The notes: generated by a model from the sequence alone, not told the origin. 64,000 bases of DNA from Sclerotiophoma versabilis (GCA_012274445.1 JAAROD010000011.1:992001-1056000), one strand, 5' to 3'. Positions 21,895 through 34,424 are shown, counted from the stretch's first letter. Numbers and translations are program-made.

Positions 21895-23778
21895 TCAGAC
21901 TGTTTGAACTGCGCCACCGTCGTAAAGTGAGCTGGCATCGTCGTCTTCGTCGTCTTCCTCGCTTTCGCCGTTTGTTCCGTCGCTGGAGTTGGAGCTAATG
22001 GTGCTGTATTGCAACCGCAAGGGCTGGTCCATCCTAGGGAACCTCCCTGTGCCTTCTGCATCGAAGAACTTGCCCCAGTTAAGAGAGGGTCCTTCGAGCG
22101 AAAACTTCCCTTGCTCGCGCCATCGCCCGATGTAAAGATTGAGCGTCACCATTACTTTGCCGACATCGAGCCAGTCAAAGCCGTAGTAGTAGGCTGCTGG
22201 GTGTTGGTTCTGAGGATTACCAAACTTTCTGCACCAGAGACCCCAGAGTGTTGTGTACATCTCCTGATCACGAGCTTTGATCATTGTGAAGCCGTGCATC
22301 TCTAGGAGCCCTTCCATGACTTCATGGCAGGAGCTCTCGACCTGTCTCGGTGTCCGTGAGAAGATGGTTGCTATAGTCTCGTAGCGGCACCCCGTCTGCA
22401 GAAGCTCCAGGCAGTGCAGCACCTTTTCCGTACGGCTGATTACAGCTGACTTCTTGACGTAATGATTGTCTACGAGCCATTGCTTCAGCGCGCGCAGTTC
22501 GTGATGCTTGATGAAATGAAGGTACGGTAGAATGTAGTCTTCGTTGAGGACGTTGTTCATGACCATATCAGTCACCATAGACCCGTCGCAGCTGCCCTGC
22601 CGCTGTCTGTCTGGTTCGATAAGAATAGGTGCAAGCTCAGCCTCTTCCCCTCGCAGTCGGGCTTCGACCGCTGTCCTCGGCACAGTGGCTTGAACTGGGT
22701 CGAGCTCCTCGACGACAGACCATTCTCTCCTTTGTTCAGCCCTATGTCGTCGCAAGCGAGTTTCATACAAAGAGTCATCGCTGTCATAACTGCCATCGTA
22801 GCGACCGTCATCCCCTAACCCTTGATCGTATGTTACCAATCGAGGAGGTCTTCGAGTCGTTATTGTGGGCATGACTTCGGACGTCGCTTGTGTTGGCGAA
22901 GGTTCGGGGGGTAGTCTTTCGGTTGAGGGCAGAGCGCCCGACATTCGATAAGTCTCCGTTTGCTGTCCCCGTTTCTCTTTTGTGGGGATTGTGATCGCTT
23001 TCGGGATATGCGCACTCAATCTGGCGCTTTTTGTACCCGTTGGGACGTATGTAACCGGTTGCACGCGTCGCGCCTGTGGCTCTTCTGTCGCCCCGGCTGT
23101 AGTGTCGGCCTCGGACATTCTCTTTTCTGGCTCCATCTTGATCCCGATTATGACTGGTGGTTCTTTCTCATAGTCTCCGACCCAGTCTTCGCTGTCTGAT
23201 AAGCTCACTGGGAGGGTCCTGAGCTTCTCTTCCAGTTTCACCATTCGCCGGTAAGCCTGCCAGGCAAGACGCATAGCTCCCACTACCCACTGATTGACAT
23301 CGCTGCCAAGCGACGGACATCTTTCAAAATGCAGCTTTTCCAAGTTTCTGTGCGCCGTCTTCAGCTGCCTCTTAATCTCTGTGACTTGCCCGATCGTCGA
23401 GTGTTCTTGTTCGATGAGTGCTTCCAAATATTGAACACGAACGCTCGTGCGGCGCACGTAATCTTCAACCTGGTGTAGGTTGTTCGCCATGATCTCGCGC
23501 GATAGCTTAGGTGTTGTCCTCAGGGACTTGCCCCGCGTCACGGTTATTCGAGGCTCCTCAGCATCTGTGACCGGCTTCTCCTCGATGGTTCGATCATTCG
23601 TTCCTGTGTGCTGAGATGTCTGCCGCTGTCCTTTGAAGGGCTTTGAGAGTGTTCGCCGTAATGAGGCGGTCGTTGATTGATGTGAATGGACAACATCTCG
23701 TCGCAGCCGAAGAACGGCATGTTCGACCAAGATGGTGAAGGTTTGGAACTGCTGGCGCTTGTGCTGTGCTGGTTCCAT
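21895..23778 (-). CDS. Hypothetical protein with Harbinger-like helix-turn-helix, 627 aa
   Basis: A single exon from ATG 23778 gives 627 residues. The N-terminal half is polar and basic with a helical stretch (~95-190) containing YVRRTSVRVQYLEALIEQEH. Residues ~200-420 are likely disordered. At ~445-495 is KSAVISRTEKVLHCLELLQT followed by GCRYETIATIFSRTPRQVES and a helix with CHEVMEGLLEMHGF. This resembles the helix-turn-helix that precedes the nuclease domain in PIF/Harbinger transposases, where a TG.sY..ia..F.rs...v....hev pattern is usual. No DDE nuclease domain follows, and the frame ends in an acidic tail (NGESEEDDEDDDASS). So it may be a domesticated DNA-binding domain or a fungus-specific family. 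I do not know its function. No signal peptide or membrane helix. Confidence 0.6.
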   Translation of the reverse strand: MEPAQHKRQQFQTFTILVEHAVLRLRRDVVHSHQSTTASLRRTLSKPFKGQRQTSQHTGTNDRTIEEKPVTDAEEPRITVTRGKSLRTTPKLSREIMANNLHQVEDYVRRTSVRVQYLEALIEQEHSTIGQVTEIKRQLKTAHRNLEKLHFERCPSLGSDVNQWVVGAMRLAWQAYRRMVKLEEKLRTLPVSLSDSEDWVGDYEKEPPVIIGIKMEPEKRMSEADTTAGATEEPQARRVQPVTYVPTGTKSARLSAHIPKAITIPTKEKRGQQTETYRMSGALPSTERLPPEPSPTQATSEVMPTITTRRPPRLVTYDQGLGDDGRYDGSYDSDDSLYETRLRRHRAEQRREWSVVEELDPVQATVPRTAVEARLRGEEAELAPILIEPDRQRQGSCDGSMVTDMVMNNVLNEDYILPYLHFIKHHELRALKQWLVDNHYVKKSAVISRTEKVLHCLELLQTGCRYETIATIFSRTPRQVESSCHEVMEGLLEMHGFTMIKARDQEMYTTLWGLWCRKFGNPQNQHPAAYYYGFDWLDVGKVMVTLNLYIGRWREQGKFSLEGPSLNWGKFFDAEGTGRFPRMDQPLRLQYSTISSNSSDGTNGESEEDDEDDDASSLYDGGAVQTV

Positions 23779-25505
23779 GGTTCAACGGCTGTATCGATGC
23801 ACTTTCGGTCTGGAACAGTAAGTGGGAGACGACACGATTATGCCACGAAGCTGGCGTGCCATGCTGCCACGAAGTTCAGTTCAGGAGCGCTCATGTGTCT
23901 TTTTCCTGTGCAACCATGTCTTCGCAGCCCTTGCAGTCGCGTGGCGGCGTCCTTGCACCGTGCCAGAGACATGATGATGGAAGAGGCACGCGCTTGCGGC
24001 ATTCCTGGCATCGAGGCTTCAGAATGTAAAGTGTTGCTCGTTCTCTTGCTATGTTCTGGAAGTTGGATCGGAGGTGTGAGGGGTTGTGCTACGAAGGGTC
24101 GCGAGCTAATACTCGTCATTGTTGCGGTCCTCACCCATGGGTCACATGGTGCAACGGTCTGTGGAAGGTAAATATGACCCAGTCTGCAACAGGCAAAACA
24201 TCAATAGATTGGGGTTGATGAGTAAGAGTGGGGAGCTGGGACTGCTGCGTCGTCAATGGCGTCGTCAGCAGGGAACGATCTTCCTTCATGGGTAGGCATG
24301 ACCTTGACTGCTGTACAACCTCGCTACTCTACGGCATGTCTAGAGCTTTCAAGGCTTCTCTCTGTTTCGGATACGAACTCTAACATGGTCGATAATTGCG
24401 ACGACCCTCAGTGCTCGTAAGCACGCAAAGGCAGGCAGACGGTAGGTGTTGCAGATAACAGCAACAAGGGACGGTAAGCACGGATGCCCTTCCGAGCCCT
24501 TGACCAGGTCACGATCAAAGATGGCTTCTTCTACCCTCCGATGATCTGTGTCGCGATCAGAAGCGAGACGTAGCCTCAAGATCTAGGGCGTTTGTCCTTA
24601 ACCGTAGAGATCTTGAGATCGTAGCCGGGATGGATTTTCCGGTTAGCGCAACGCAGCGCAACGCAACTCAACGCAACGGTGGAACTTGAGCAGTGCAAAG
24701 CCGAGATTCGAGATATTGCCAGCCTGCACAGACTGCATAATGGCCGGCGTGCACGACGCTGTGAATATTGACAGCCAGTTTGACAAGCCAGCGACAACTG
24801 CAGGACACCCTTACGGATCATGGCGAGCTCTGACGTGCTGCAGCTCGTCGAAAACAAGTCGGGAGGTGGTGGCTGGCAGTAGCGCCGCCTGGTGAGCAGC
24901 ACTCCACCGTCGATCCACTTCATGAGAGAAGCTTGCAACAGTGCGGGACAGCGACAAGGACCGATGCCCCGGAATAGCCCCATCGCTCGCGCTCAGCCAG
25001 GGCCATGTCATGTCGGCCTTGAACGCGGAGTCGTTCTCCTGATCGTTCGACAGGCGCATCGAAGTTTCTTCTCTGATGACGGCAGCCGCGCCCTAACCGC
25101 TCGTCTCCCACACGACGGCCGTTGAGCAACACGGAGTTCAGAGGTCGTGTGCCCAGGCGTGTTTACGACCCCTCTTCCGCTGCTTTCCCTGTTGTAGCCT
25201 GCCATTACTTCAGTACTGTTGCTAGTCAGCGTCCGACGTTTCCTTTGTGTTTGACTGCTATTCTTGCCTCACCGCGGCCCTGCATTTGTTTTTCGAGTCT
25301 TTCGTAACCAGCACCACACATCACACCACACGTAAACACTCAGCCCTAGGGATTGCAAGCACCTGTTGGCAGCGGATCCACACCACCAACCACCCATTGA
25401 TCTTGTCGCGTGGCAGCCCTGATTGGCACGCGTCTCCATTTTTCGGATGTCTTGAGCCGAACTGAAATCAAGTATCATTACATGGACACCTAGCCGTCGC
25501 CCATC
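23779..25505. other. 1.7-kb divergent intergenic region
   Basis: It separates the minus-strand hypothetical gene from the coiled-coil gene. It contains a GCAAC pentamer repeat at 24646-24679. Open frames seen here lack domain content. No RNA gene was recognised. Confidence 0.4.
24646..24679. repeat. Imperfect GCAAC pentamer repeat
   Basis: GCAAC recurs with GC or TC spacers over 34 bases. It is a small imperfect microsatellite in noncoding DNA. Confidence 0.75.
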
Positions 25506-28500
25506 ATGGCGTCTGGCTCCAATGCCCCGGATGAGGACCGCCCTGCCACTATACTTGCTGGCCTGGGGTTGGAGAACGTCCTACCGGTCAGTATGAACAG
25601 AAGAGACAGATCAAAGTCGCGGTCGCGGACGTCTACTACACCGCACATGGAACGATCCACGCCGTCCATGGAGAGCAGCTTCATGCTGGACCACTGGGGC
25701 TCACAGTCGCACACGCTCGATAGCTCAAGCACTTCAGACGACCATGCCTCACCCTCCAAGGTCGAAAACAAGCTTACCCCAATCACCAACTGGGCGCATT
25801 TGTCCTACATCAAGAACCAGCGCAACAACCTGCGTGCAGAGCTCAAGGCTCACCAGATCGCCGGCGCCGAGGCAAAACAGTCAGTAGCTTCCCTGCGACG
25901 CATGGCGTTCCGCATGGCTGTCAACATATCCGTGAAAGAAAAGCAGATCGCAACGAGCGCCCGCAATTTGGTCAGAAGCAGAAAGAGCCACTACCTTGAT
26001 GGGAGAGACGCAGAAAAGAGGATCGAGGAATTGAAGAGGTCGTTGCGCATCGAAGAAGGCAGGAACAAGGAGATATTGGAGGCTCTGGAGAAGGCCTCCA
26101 TGCTAACACTGCAGTGTAGGTATCCCTTTGCAAGGGAGTGAGACTTTGCTGAATATGATTGCAGATGCCACCCCAAAGTCACCAGCGCAGCATCGCCGTC
26201 AACCAAGCCCCCTCTCTCCCCCTCCATCGCCGCCGACTCGACTTGCCAACCTACCCGAGAGCTCACTGCAGCCACCCAGAACACCAACGCGCCCAGTTTC
26301 TTCCGAATGGCACGACACAGACTGGGAGCTCATTCCTGACAACAACCGCGTCGCCGAGATACGAACGTCTGACAGCCGCTTGATCAAAGCAAAGCACGAC
26401 TCTGACCAGGCTCTCGCAGCCTGCCGCAATCGTATCGCAGCATTACAGGCAGAGTGCATAAAGAGCAAAGAGGACAGTCGACTGGTAGAATCAGCAAGGG
26501 ACGAGCTTACGGAGGAAGTACGGAGCCACAAGGCTCAAATTGCTGAGCTGGAAACTTCGAAGGCTAGCGTAACGGAGGCATTGAAGGCTACCCAGGTGCA
26601 GCTAGCTGCGCTGAAGGCTTCCCAACAGACTCTGGAACATGAGCTGCAGTCAAAGAACAAGGAGATTGCAGAGCTAGAACAGAGCAATGCGCAAAAGCTG
26701 GGCGTAATCGAAGTGCTGGAGAAAGAGAAGGCAGTTCTGGAACAACGGCTCGATGACGGCGGAGCTCGCTTGCGTGAGCTTGAAGACCGTACTGCTTCCT
26801 TGGAGACAGGCTTGCGCGATTTCCAACACAAACTTGAAAGGTCTGAGCAGCAAGAGAAGGATCTTCGTCATCGTCTTGCAGAGAAGGACGCAGCGCACGA
26901 AGAAGCTCAGAAGCGTCTCGACAGAGGCACCCAGTACGTGCAGCTTCTTGAGCAGAAGATCACGGGGTACGAAACAACTATTGAAGACAACGAGAGGAAG
27001 ATCAAAGTGGGCGGCAATGTCATCTCGGCACTGCGCGACCAAGTGAACGAGGCAACCAGTATAAGAAAGAACTCGGACGAAGCTTTGATTGTTATGCGAA
27101 AGGAGATCTCAACATTACAGTCAAACTTTGACGAAGAGGCCAAGGAACGCAGTGCCCTAGCCAAAGAGCTGGACGAAGTTCGGGATGTGAAGAGCAAGCT
27201 TGAAGACGACTTCCGCGCAATGCATGAACGCTTTCAAGCAGAGAACAATGTCAAAAACAAACTCCAATCTGAGCTGGAGACACTTTACGCATCGTGCGAG
27301 AACCTGGAGACAGACCTTGAGACTGCCCGAGAACGTGTCGAACAACTGGAGCAAGTCGACTCCCAGACCTCAGCGAAGCTCCGAGCACTGGGACAAAGCC
27401 TGCACCATGAAACGACCGCCAAATCACAGCTCCACGCGGAATTGCAGCAGCTACAGAAAAAACACAGCAGCATGGAATTAAGCTTACAGGTCTTGAAAGA
27501 TAAGGATCACTCATGGGAGCGGATCGAATCCGAGCATCAGGCGAGGCTCAAGGGTCTCATAGATTCGAAGGCCAACCTTGAATCCCAGCTGAAGTCCACA
27601 CTAGAGTCATCTTTGCAGCTCTCGAAGGAGGTCGAAGAAAGTAAAGGTGCGCTTACTGCCATCGAAGTACAAAAGTCTCAACTTCAAGAGAACCTCTCCG
27701 ACTCTGAAGAGCGAGTACATGCGCTTGAAATTGAACTCCGCGAGAGTTACAACGCAAAGGCTAAAGTTGAGGCTCGTCTGGGCGACGATCTACACACCAG
27801 CAATGAGCAGCTTCGTGAAATGGAAGCCTCAGTGGCTGCCCTTAAGGAGTTGCTGCAAGCGTCTGAACGTCTGAAGGCATCACTACAACAGGAACTGCAA
27901 CAAGTCCAATCTTCTAAAAGTGAAGCTGAGCTGCGGCTGAAGGAAGCCCAGGCAGCAAAAGCGGATCTGCAGAGTCAGTACGATAGGACTTGTGCCCAAA
28001 TGAAAGATACGGAGCGCGAGAGTCAAAATTTGAAGGCAACCGTGCAGCAGCTCGAAGAGAACCTAAGCTCGAGCCAGACGTCGAAGAGCGAGCTTGAAGG
28101 CCGCCTTAACACAGCGCAGGATGAAAGCAGATCCTTGAAGAGTCTTGTCTCAGAGCTAGAAGTCGCGCTCAAAGACAGTCGCGACGCGAAGGCGAAGGTC
28201 GATGAGTGTCTACACATCGTCCAAATAGATGGTGAAGCATCCGGGGCTAAGATCGCGGACCTGCACGAGCAGCTGAACAAGGCCTCAAGCGCCAAAGAAG
28301 GAGTGGAAGCTGAACTTCGAAATGTCAACGACGGAACTGCCCACTTGGAACGTCAACTAGACTCAGCGCGGACCAAGCTGGGTGAGGTCGAACGGGTCGT
28401 AACTGAACGTCAGTCTGAAGTTACTGCTCTACAGGAACACATCGACCACATTCGGCAAGCCAAACAAGAAACTAATCACAGACTTGCCACTTTACAAGCC

Positions 28501-31500
28501 TCTCATGCCAAGCTTGAAAGCGAACTACAGTCAACCCAATCACGATTGACAGTAGCTGAAGCTGAGGTGGATTCCCTTCATCGTAGGTTGACAACGACCG
28601 AAGAGGAGCTGGTAGCTGTTCATCGCAGTAAGGCTGCTGTCGAAAGTGAACTAGGAAAATCGGTGGAAACCAATGCGGATTTGGAGCGTCAACTCAACGT
28701 TGCCCGGAAACATAAAACCGACCTCGAAAATCAGCTTCGCAGCTTAACAGACTCTAACACTGAGCTCGAGAGCAACCTCGAAGCATCCCAATCGCGAGTA
28801 GGTGAACTCGAGGCGGAGAAGGCTGGACTTGCCTCCACATTGGTCGAAACAGAGCGTGAGGTTGCAACCCTCCTACAGGCCAGGTCCGACGTCGATGAGA
28901 AGCTCACCGCTGCACTGGGCTCCAAAGAGCAACTTGAACAAGAACTTACATCAGCTCGATTGCGCATGGACGAGCTTGGAACAGAAAGATCCGGACTGAT
29001 ATCCAAGTTGGCTAGTGCAGATGGTGAGGTCCAAGGACTTCGCCAGGTCAGAGTCGACACCGACAAGAAACTGGGTGCTGCTTTGAGCACCAAAGCTGAA
29101 TTAGAGCAAGGTCTGAAGAGTGCACGGTCACAACTAGAAAAGGGCTCATCACAGAACTCTGAACTAACATCTAAGTTAACTAGCGTGAGCCAGGAGCTGG
29201 CTGCCTTGCAGCAGGAGAAGGCTGACGTGGAAGAACGGCTTACAGCGCGGCTGTCCGCTACAGAAGACGAGATCGAAAAGCTCCGTCAGCTCAAGACTGA
29301 CAGCGAAGAGAGACTCGCAGTTGCGGACAGGTCTATAGTCAAGCTCGAGCAAGACCTCGAAGCTGTCCAGTCTCGTCTGAACCGAAGCGCATCAGATAAC
29401 GCTGGGCTGACGACGCGGCTCGCTGATGCGAACGAGGCCCTCAAACCGCTGCAGAAAAGCAAGACTGATGTCGACGAGCAGCTTCACGTCGCGCATACAG
29501 AGCTCGAAAGCCTGCGGCAAGCCAAAATCGACGTAGAGGAGAAGCTTCACGCGGCGGAGGTAGAGCTAGTCAGCCTACGAGAAGCCAAGGATATCGCCGA
29601 AACGCAACTCAGCACCGCTAAGAAGGATTTGGTCGCGCTCCAACAACGTCAGGATGACACGCAAAGCCAACTCGACATTGCCAGCCAGGAGTTGACAAAG
29701 TCACGGCGGGCGCAGGTTGAAGTTGAAGGGAAGCTTGGTGTAGCTCTAGCAACGAGCGCGGCCCTTGAGAAGGATCTGTCCTCGATACGAACCTTTATGG
29801 GTGACATTGAGTCTCGCAATGCCGAGCTCATGTCTTGTCTTTCTGAAAAGGATGTCGAGATTTCTCAACTCAAGGAAGGCAAGCAAGATGCAGAGCACCG
29901 CCTCAAAGACATGAGCACATCTCATGCGGATCTCGAAGGACAGCTTACATCAACGCGTTCTCAATTAACAAACCTGGAGTCGCATAACCAGACCCTCAAC
30001 AACAGGCTTACGAAGACTGACGAAGCCATAGCCAGTATCAAGCATGATAAGATGCAACTGGAAGCCAAGCTCGAGGGTGTGATGCATGAGAGTGGCACAT
30101 TCGAGAAGGACCACAAGACTTTAGCTCTTCGATTGGGTACTTTGGAAGCAGACAAGGCAAGCATCGATGCTGAGCTGGCACAGAACGTCAAGGAACTTGA
30201 GTGTGTGCGACAAGAGAGAGCGAGTGTGCAGGAGCAACTCAAGGATGCATCAGAACGCATCCAAAATTTCGAAATTGAGCTGACATCCATGCGCTCACGC
30301 TCTGACGTGGCTACGACGGAAAAGTCTGACCTCCTTACAAAGCTGGCGGCTTTTGAGGAGGAGCTGTCCACATGGCGACAAGAAAAGATTAATCTTGAAC
30401 AACAACACAAGGAAGCCTTGGCGTGCAGTGAGCGTCTGCGCTGTGATCTGTTGTCTTCACAATCACGCGTAACTGCCCTCGAATCTCAGAACGAAGCCCA
30501 TGTTCTCCAGCTGTCCGGCGCTCAAAAGGAGCTCAAACTTCAGCAATCACGTGTTACTGAACTCGAGTCTGAGAAAGAAACATCTACACAGCAACTTACA
30601 AGCGTCCGTAAGGAGCTTGACCAGCAACAGGCTGCAAATGCTGAGCTGGAGGACCAGTCTATGGCTGTGCTGCAGCGGAACACCGACCTCGAGCGTGATC
30701 TACATGCAAACCAGATGCGACTTGACATCGCGGTATCGGAGGGGCTTGCACAAGAGGCTCGAGGGTTTAAGGCTGATGAGGACCTGGAGATTTTGCGCGA
30801 GACAAACGCCAGACTGGAAGCGACCGAGAGCGATCTTCTCCACCGGCTTGCCTCAGCGGAGGACGACCTCAACAATGTGCGAGACACAAACGTACGACTG
30901 GAGGGGTTCCTGAGCAAAGTCGAGTCTGACATGGCTACTACAGAAGCTGCATTTGAAGAGAGCGAAAGGCGACTGGACAGTTTCGTCCAAGATTCGGAGG
31001 CTAAGCTAGAAGAGTCACGAAATTCGAAACTGAAATACAAGCGCAGGCTTTCGGAAAGGGAACGAGAAATTGAGGATCTGATCAGCCAGAACTCCGAGCT
31101 GCGTCATCAGATCGATGGTCACGAAGAGCAACTGAACACTGTCAACAAAGGCAAGGAAAAGATGACTGAAGAGCTTCAGGAGAAGGAACGATTTATCCAA
31201 GAGCTCAGCTCGTCGAGTGACAAGCGGCTCAAAGAAATCCACGTGGCATATGACAGGCTTCGGCGGGATCACGATGCGCAACTACAGACGGAGCGACAAG
31301 CCAGCGACGACTCACACAAGCGCAGCAACAGCCAACTTCGCAACGAGATGCACGCTAAGGACGCTACTATTGCGGAACTTCAGCAGAGCAAGCAAGAGTT
31401 TGCAAACTCCTTCGCGTCGCTGGAGCAAGAAGTGCGCGAGCTCCGAGAAGACAAGAAGGCTTTTGAAGCACTCGTAGCAACGCTACAAGAGAAGATCCGT

Positions 31501-32420
31501 CACCTTGAAGTCTTGGAAGAATGGCAGAACTCCCCGGAGCCTAGTGCACCTGCTACACCTTCTCGAACCAGAGATCACATCGAGTGGAAGGATCAGGGTG
31601 TTGTGAGCCTGTCGAAGAACCGCGGCCTGAGTCCGATACCGAGTAGCACTGGTCGCAGTCTCCGCACTCAGCCAAGTCGAGCATCGACTCGTGTTAGCAT
31701 AGGCTCGTCGCCTGAGGATCTCGACGAGTGGGCAAAGGAAGTTGAGCGCATCCGCGTGCAACGAGATGAGCAGGTGATCAAACTGAAGGGCATGCGTAAA
31801 GAGCGTGACGATCTGAAGAGGACCCTCAAGGAGAGTGAGCACCAGCTTCATGAGCTGGAGAAGCGGGGACGATCGTAAGACTTACGAGGCTACTCAATGA
31901 CTACTTACTAACATATTGGCATAGTCAACGTCCACGTCAGGTCCTTAGAAAACGATCTGGGCGTCCTTCACCAACCCAGTGGGCTACAGACGATTTCTTG
32001 CAACCGCCAAAAACGCCAACTCGTACTCGCCCTTCCACCTCCGCTGGCACACCTAATACTCGGCCAAGCCCATTCTCTTTCGGCTCCGCGCGTAGCAGAC
32101 ACAGCAGCTACACATACTCACCGCCTACACCCTTCTCAGACCGCCCGGGCACAAGCACAGGGTCACCGCGGAAAGAGCCAAAGCGTTGGACCAGCTTCTA
32201 CCACAGTAATCCTCCACCAAATTTTGATGCGCTTGGCATTGCAGAGGAAAGTGAGAAACAAGACAACGGGAGACCAAAGCCGCAGAGGAGGCCCATGACA
32301 AGTCGCAGCTTCAGGTCGATCAAAGGTGCGGCGAAGGATCAAGATAGGCAGAAGCCGAAGCGCAGATGGAGCTCAGGACTTAGGAAGTTGTTCTTGGGCG
32401 AGAGGTCAGCGTTGCATTGA
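25506..32420 (+). CDS. Giant coiled-coil protein, 2271 aa
   Basis: Exons 25506-26115, 26165-31874 and 31925-32420 (introns 49 and 50 nt, frame kept) give 2271 residues. Layout: a polar, Ser-rich N-terminus (~1-90), a conserved-looking helical part (WAHLSYIKNQRNNLRAELKA), a Pro-rich linker at the exon 1/2 join, then about 1650 residues of almost unbroken heptad coiled coil with many Leu, Glu, Gln and Lys and very few Pro. Part of the rod consists of 56-residue (168-bp) repeats. The C-terminus is basic and Ser/Pro-rich with KKPKRR-like blocks (QKPKRRWSSGLRKLFLG). Proteins of this shape act as long tethers or scaffolds at spindle pole bodies, Golgi, septa or Woronin bodies. I cannot assign one of these. 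A Rad50- or myosin-like motor or ATPase head is absent. Confidence 0.85.
28822..29325 (+). repeat. 168-bp in-gene repeats coding 56-residue coiled-coil units
   Basis: The motif xGLxSxL recurs exactly 168 bases apart at 28822, 28990 and 29158 (AGLASTL, SGLISKL, SELTSKL), with matching features 20-45 residues later (a (V/T)D(V/T)(D/E)(E/K)KL block and EQ.L.SAR). A further pair 56 residues apart (SDLLTKL to AHVLQL) is seen near 30330-30500. Fifty-six residues is eight heptads, so copies stay in coiled-coil register. Confidence 0.75.
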
Positions 32421-32523
32421 GCGAGGTGCAGATGTGCCATGCGCCCTGCAACTGCCACCAAAGTTGTTTTTATTATTGTTCCATACTGCGTTTAGCGAGC
32501 GACTACCACATTATCGATGTTCT

Positions 32524-34011
32524 TTATTCCCCCTTGATTAAATGCCCAAAGTAATCTCTCAAGAAAAACGCGCTACGCTTCGGATACCGCGTCTTCTCAT
32601 CGCTCTCAAAGTCAATCCACGTGCACCCAAACCGATCATCGTATCCCGCAGCCCACTCCCAGTTATCCGTAAACGTCCAGCCAAAGTAGCTGCGTATGTC
32701 GACGCCATCCTGCACAGCGCGCGCCAGCTCGCGCAGGTAGCCATGGAAGAAACCCACCCGGAACGTATCATCCAGCACACTCTCAGGCGGGGGCGCTTTA
32801 ACATGCTCGCCCTTTGCTGTCGTCCCATTCTCCGTCATATATATAGGCACGTGGTACCTGTCCCATATCCAGCGGAGCAGTTTCCCGAAGCCGTCGGGCG
32901 CGGTACGCAGCCAGTACGTGTCGCTCTCTGCGCCTCTCGACGTGCCCTCACTGTTCGTATCCAGTTTCTCCACGTTGCCCAGATGATCGTTGATATCGGC
33001 GGGCCCATCGAGATGACGCACGAAGAACGTCGTGTATGTGTTCATGCCGTAGAAGTCGCTGCTGCCTTTCACCAGCGCTTTCTCTTCGTCTGTGAAAGTC
33101 GGCAGCCGCGCGCCGAGTTGCTCACGCATGCACGGGGGATAGTCGCCTGAGCCGTAGATCGGGTCTGCGAACCATGCTATCTCAAACTCTCTCGCGCGCT
33201 GTGCGGCTGAGACATCTTGCGGGTCGTGGGCGTCCCATGGCTCGGAGTAGTTGCCATGCAGCGTGATACCTATCTGGCCCTTCTGCTGCGGTTTGAAGTC
33301 TTCCCTGTACACCTTGACTGCATGTGCGTGGCTTACGATCTCTGTGTGCGCGACAATAAACGTCTCCGTACTACTATCACCCTCCTCGTTACGCTCGCGA
33401 AACGAGCTCCGGCTTGGTGCGTGAACACCCGCTGCATATCCGGCCAGTGTGTACACGCCCGGCTCGTTGTACGTGATCCAGTGCTTCACCCTATCGCCGA
33501 AGCGCTCGAAACAGAGACGCGCGTATCGTACAAAGTCGGGCGTGTATTTTGCCTGGTTCAGCATACCGCCATACCGATCCTCGAGGGCCTGCGGCGTGTC
33601 CCAGTGGAAAAGGGTGACGAACGGCGTTATCCCATTTGCTACTAATTCATCTATCAAGCTGTTGTAATACTCGATTCCCTTCTCATTGATGGGGTCATTT
33701 GCACCGCCAAGCGGGATGATTCGTGACCAGGATAAAGAGAAGCGATATGCTGTCACGCCGTAGCTTTTCATGAGTGCAACGTCTTCTTTGTACAGGTCGT
33801 ATGCGCGTGTTGCGTCTTCGTTCGTGCTCCCGTCTTTTACCTTGCCCGGCGTGTGGCAGAACTTGTCCCATATTGATTCGCCTTTACCGTCCTTGTCCCA
33901 GGCGCCTTCAACTTGGGCGGCGGCAGTTGCGAAGCCCCAGTGGAAGTCTGGTCGTAGAATGTCTTTAAGTTCGGCATCTGGGGATGCGTTGAAGGTGTGT
34001 GTCCAAGTCAT
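32524..34011 (-). CDS. GH1 beta-glucosidase, intracellular
   Basis: A single exon from ATG 34011 gives 495 residues. GH1 marks in order: FHWGFATAAAQVEGAWDKDG, FSLSWSRIIPLG, FHWDTPQALEDRYGG, WITYNEP with the likely acid/base E183, GMNTYTTFF, YMTENG with the likely nucleophile E394, and GWTFTDNWEWAAGYDDRFG for aglycone contacts. The length is usual. There is no signal peptide, as in fungal cytosolic GH1 enzymes that split imported cellobiose or other beta-glucosides, sometimes also beta-galactosides. It ends 104 bp from the stop of the convergent coiled-coil gene and is the outer member of a cluster with the esterase, fucosidase and sugar transporter to its right, which suggests a role in breaking down imported oligosaccharides. 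Confidence 0.95.
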   Translation of the reverse strand: MTWTHTFNASPDAELKDILRPDFHWGFATAAAQVEGAWDKDGKGESIWDKFCHTPGKVKDGSTNEDATRAYDLYKEDVALMKSYGVTAYRFSLSWSRIIPLGGANDPINEKGIEYYNSLIDELVANGITPFVTLFHWDTPQALEDRYGGMLNQAKYTPDFVRYARLCFERFGDRVKHWITYNEPGVYTLAGYAAGVHAPSRSSFRERNEEGDSSTETFIVAHTEIVSHAHAVKVYREDFKPQQKGQIGITLHGNYSEPWDAHDPQDVSAAQRAREFEIAWFADPIYGSGDYPPCMREQLGARLPTFTDEEKALVKGSSDFYGMNTYTTFFVRHLDGPADINDHLGNVEKLDTNSEGTSRGAESDTYWLRTAPDGFGKLLRWIWDRYHVPIYMTENGTTAKGEHVKAPPPESVLDDTFRVGFFHGYLRELARAVQDGVDIRSYFGWTFTDNWEWAAGYDDRFGCTWIDFESDEKTRYPKRSAFFLRDYFGHLIKGE

Positions 34012-34424
34012 GTTTCCCTTGTCTTTTACGGAGGCTGGGTTTTCGAACTACGGTGTCTATTTGGTAGGAGAATTGTATCCAAAAAGTACAATCTTTTAAA
34101 GCCCCTGTTCGCAAATGTTGAAGGGAAGTGACAAACCGCAAGTTCTCTTCACGGGAGTACCCTTTTGAGATTATCCGGTAGGAAAGTCGTTTCCCTGTGC
34201 CCCCTCACAGGTCACTGTAGATGATCGACGTACGATCAACATGCTTGTTCTGACAAAGCGTCGATATCGTAGATTCTTGCAGTACCAACATGTGTGGGGG
34301 TGTTCTTTCATTGGCGGAATTTGTAAGCCTCGTGTCCGGCGCCAACATGACCGAAAGCCTGCATGCATATGCGCGATCAGCGATGAACGTGACATTGTTC
34401 TACTGGAGTCTTGCAGCCTTGTGC
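34012..34424. other. 413-bp intergenic region
   Basis: Promoter of the GH1 gene and 3' end of the esterase gene. An AT-rich stretch lies at 34070-34100. Nothing else recognised. Confidence 0.4.
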
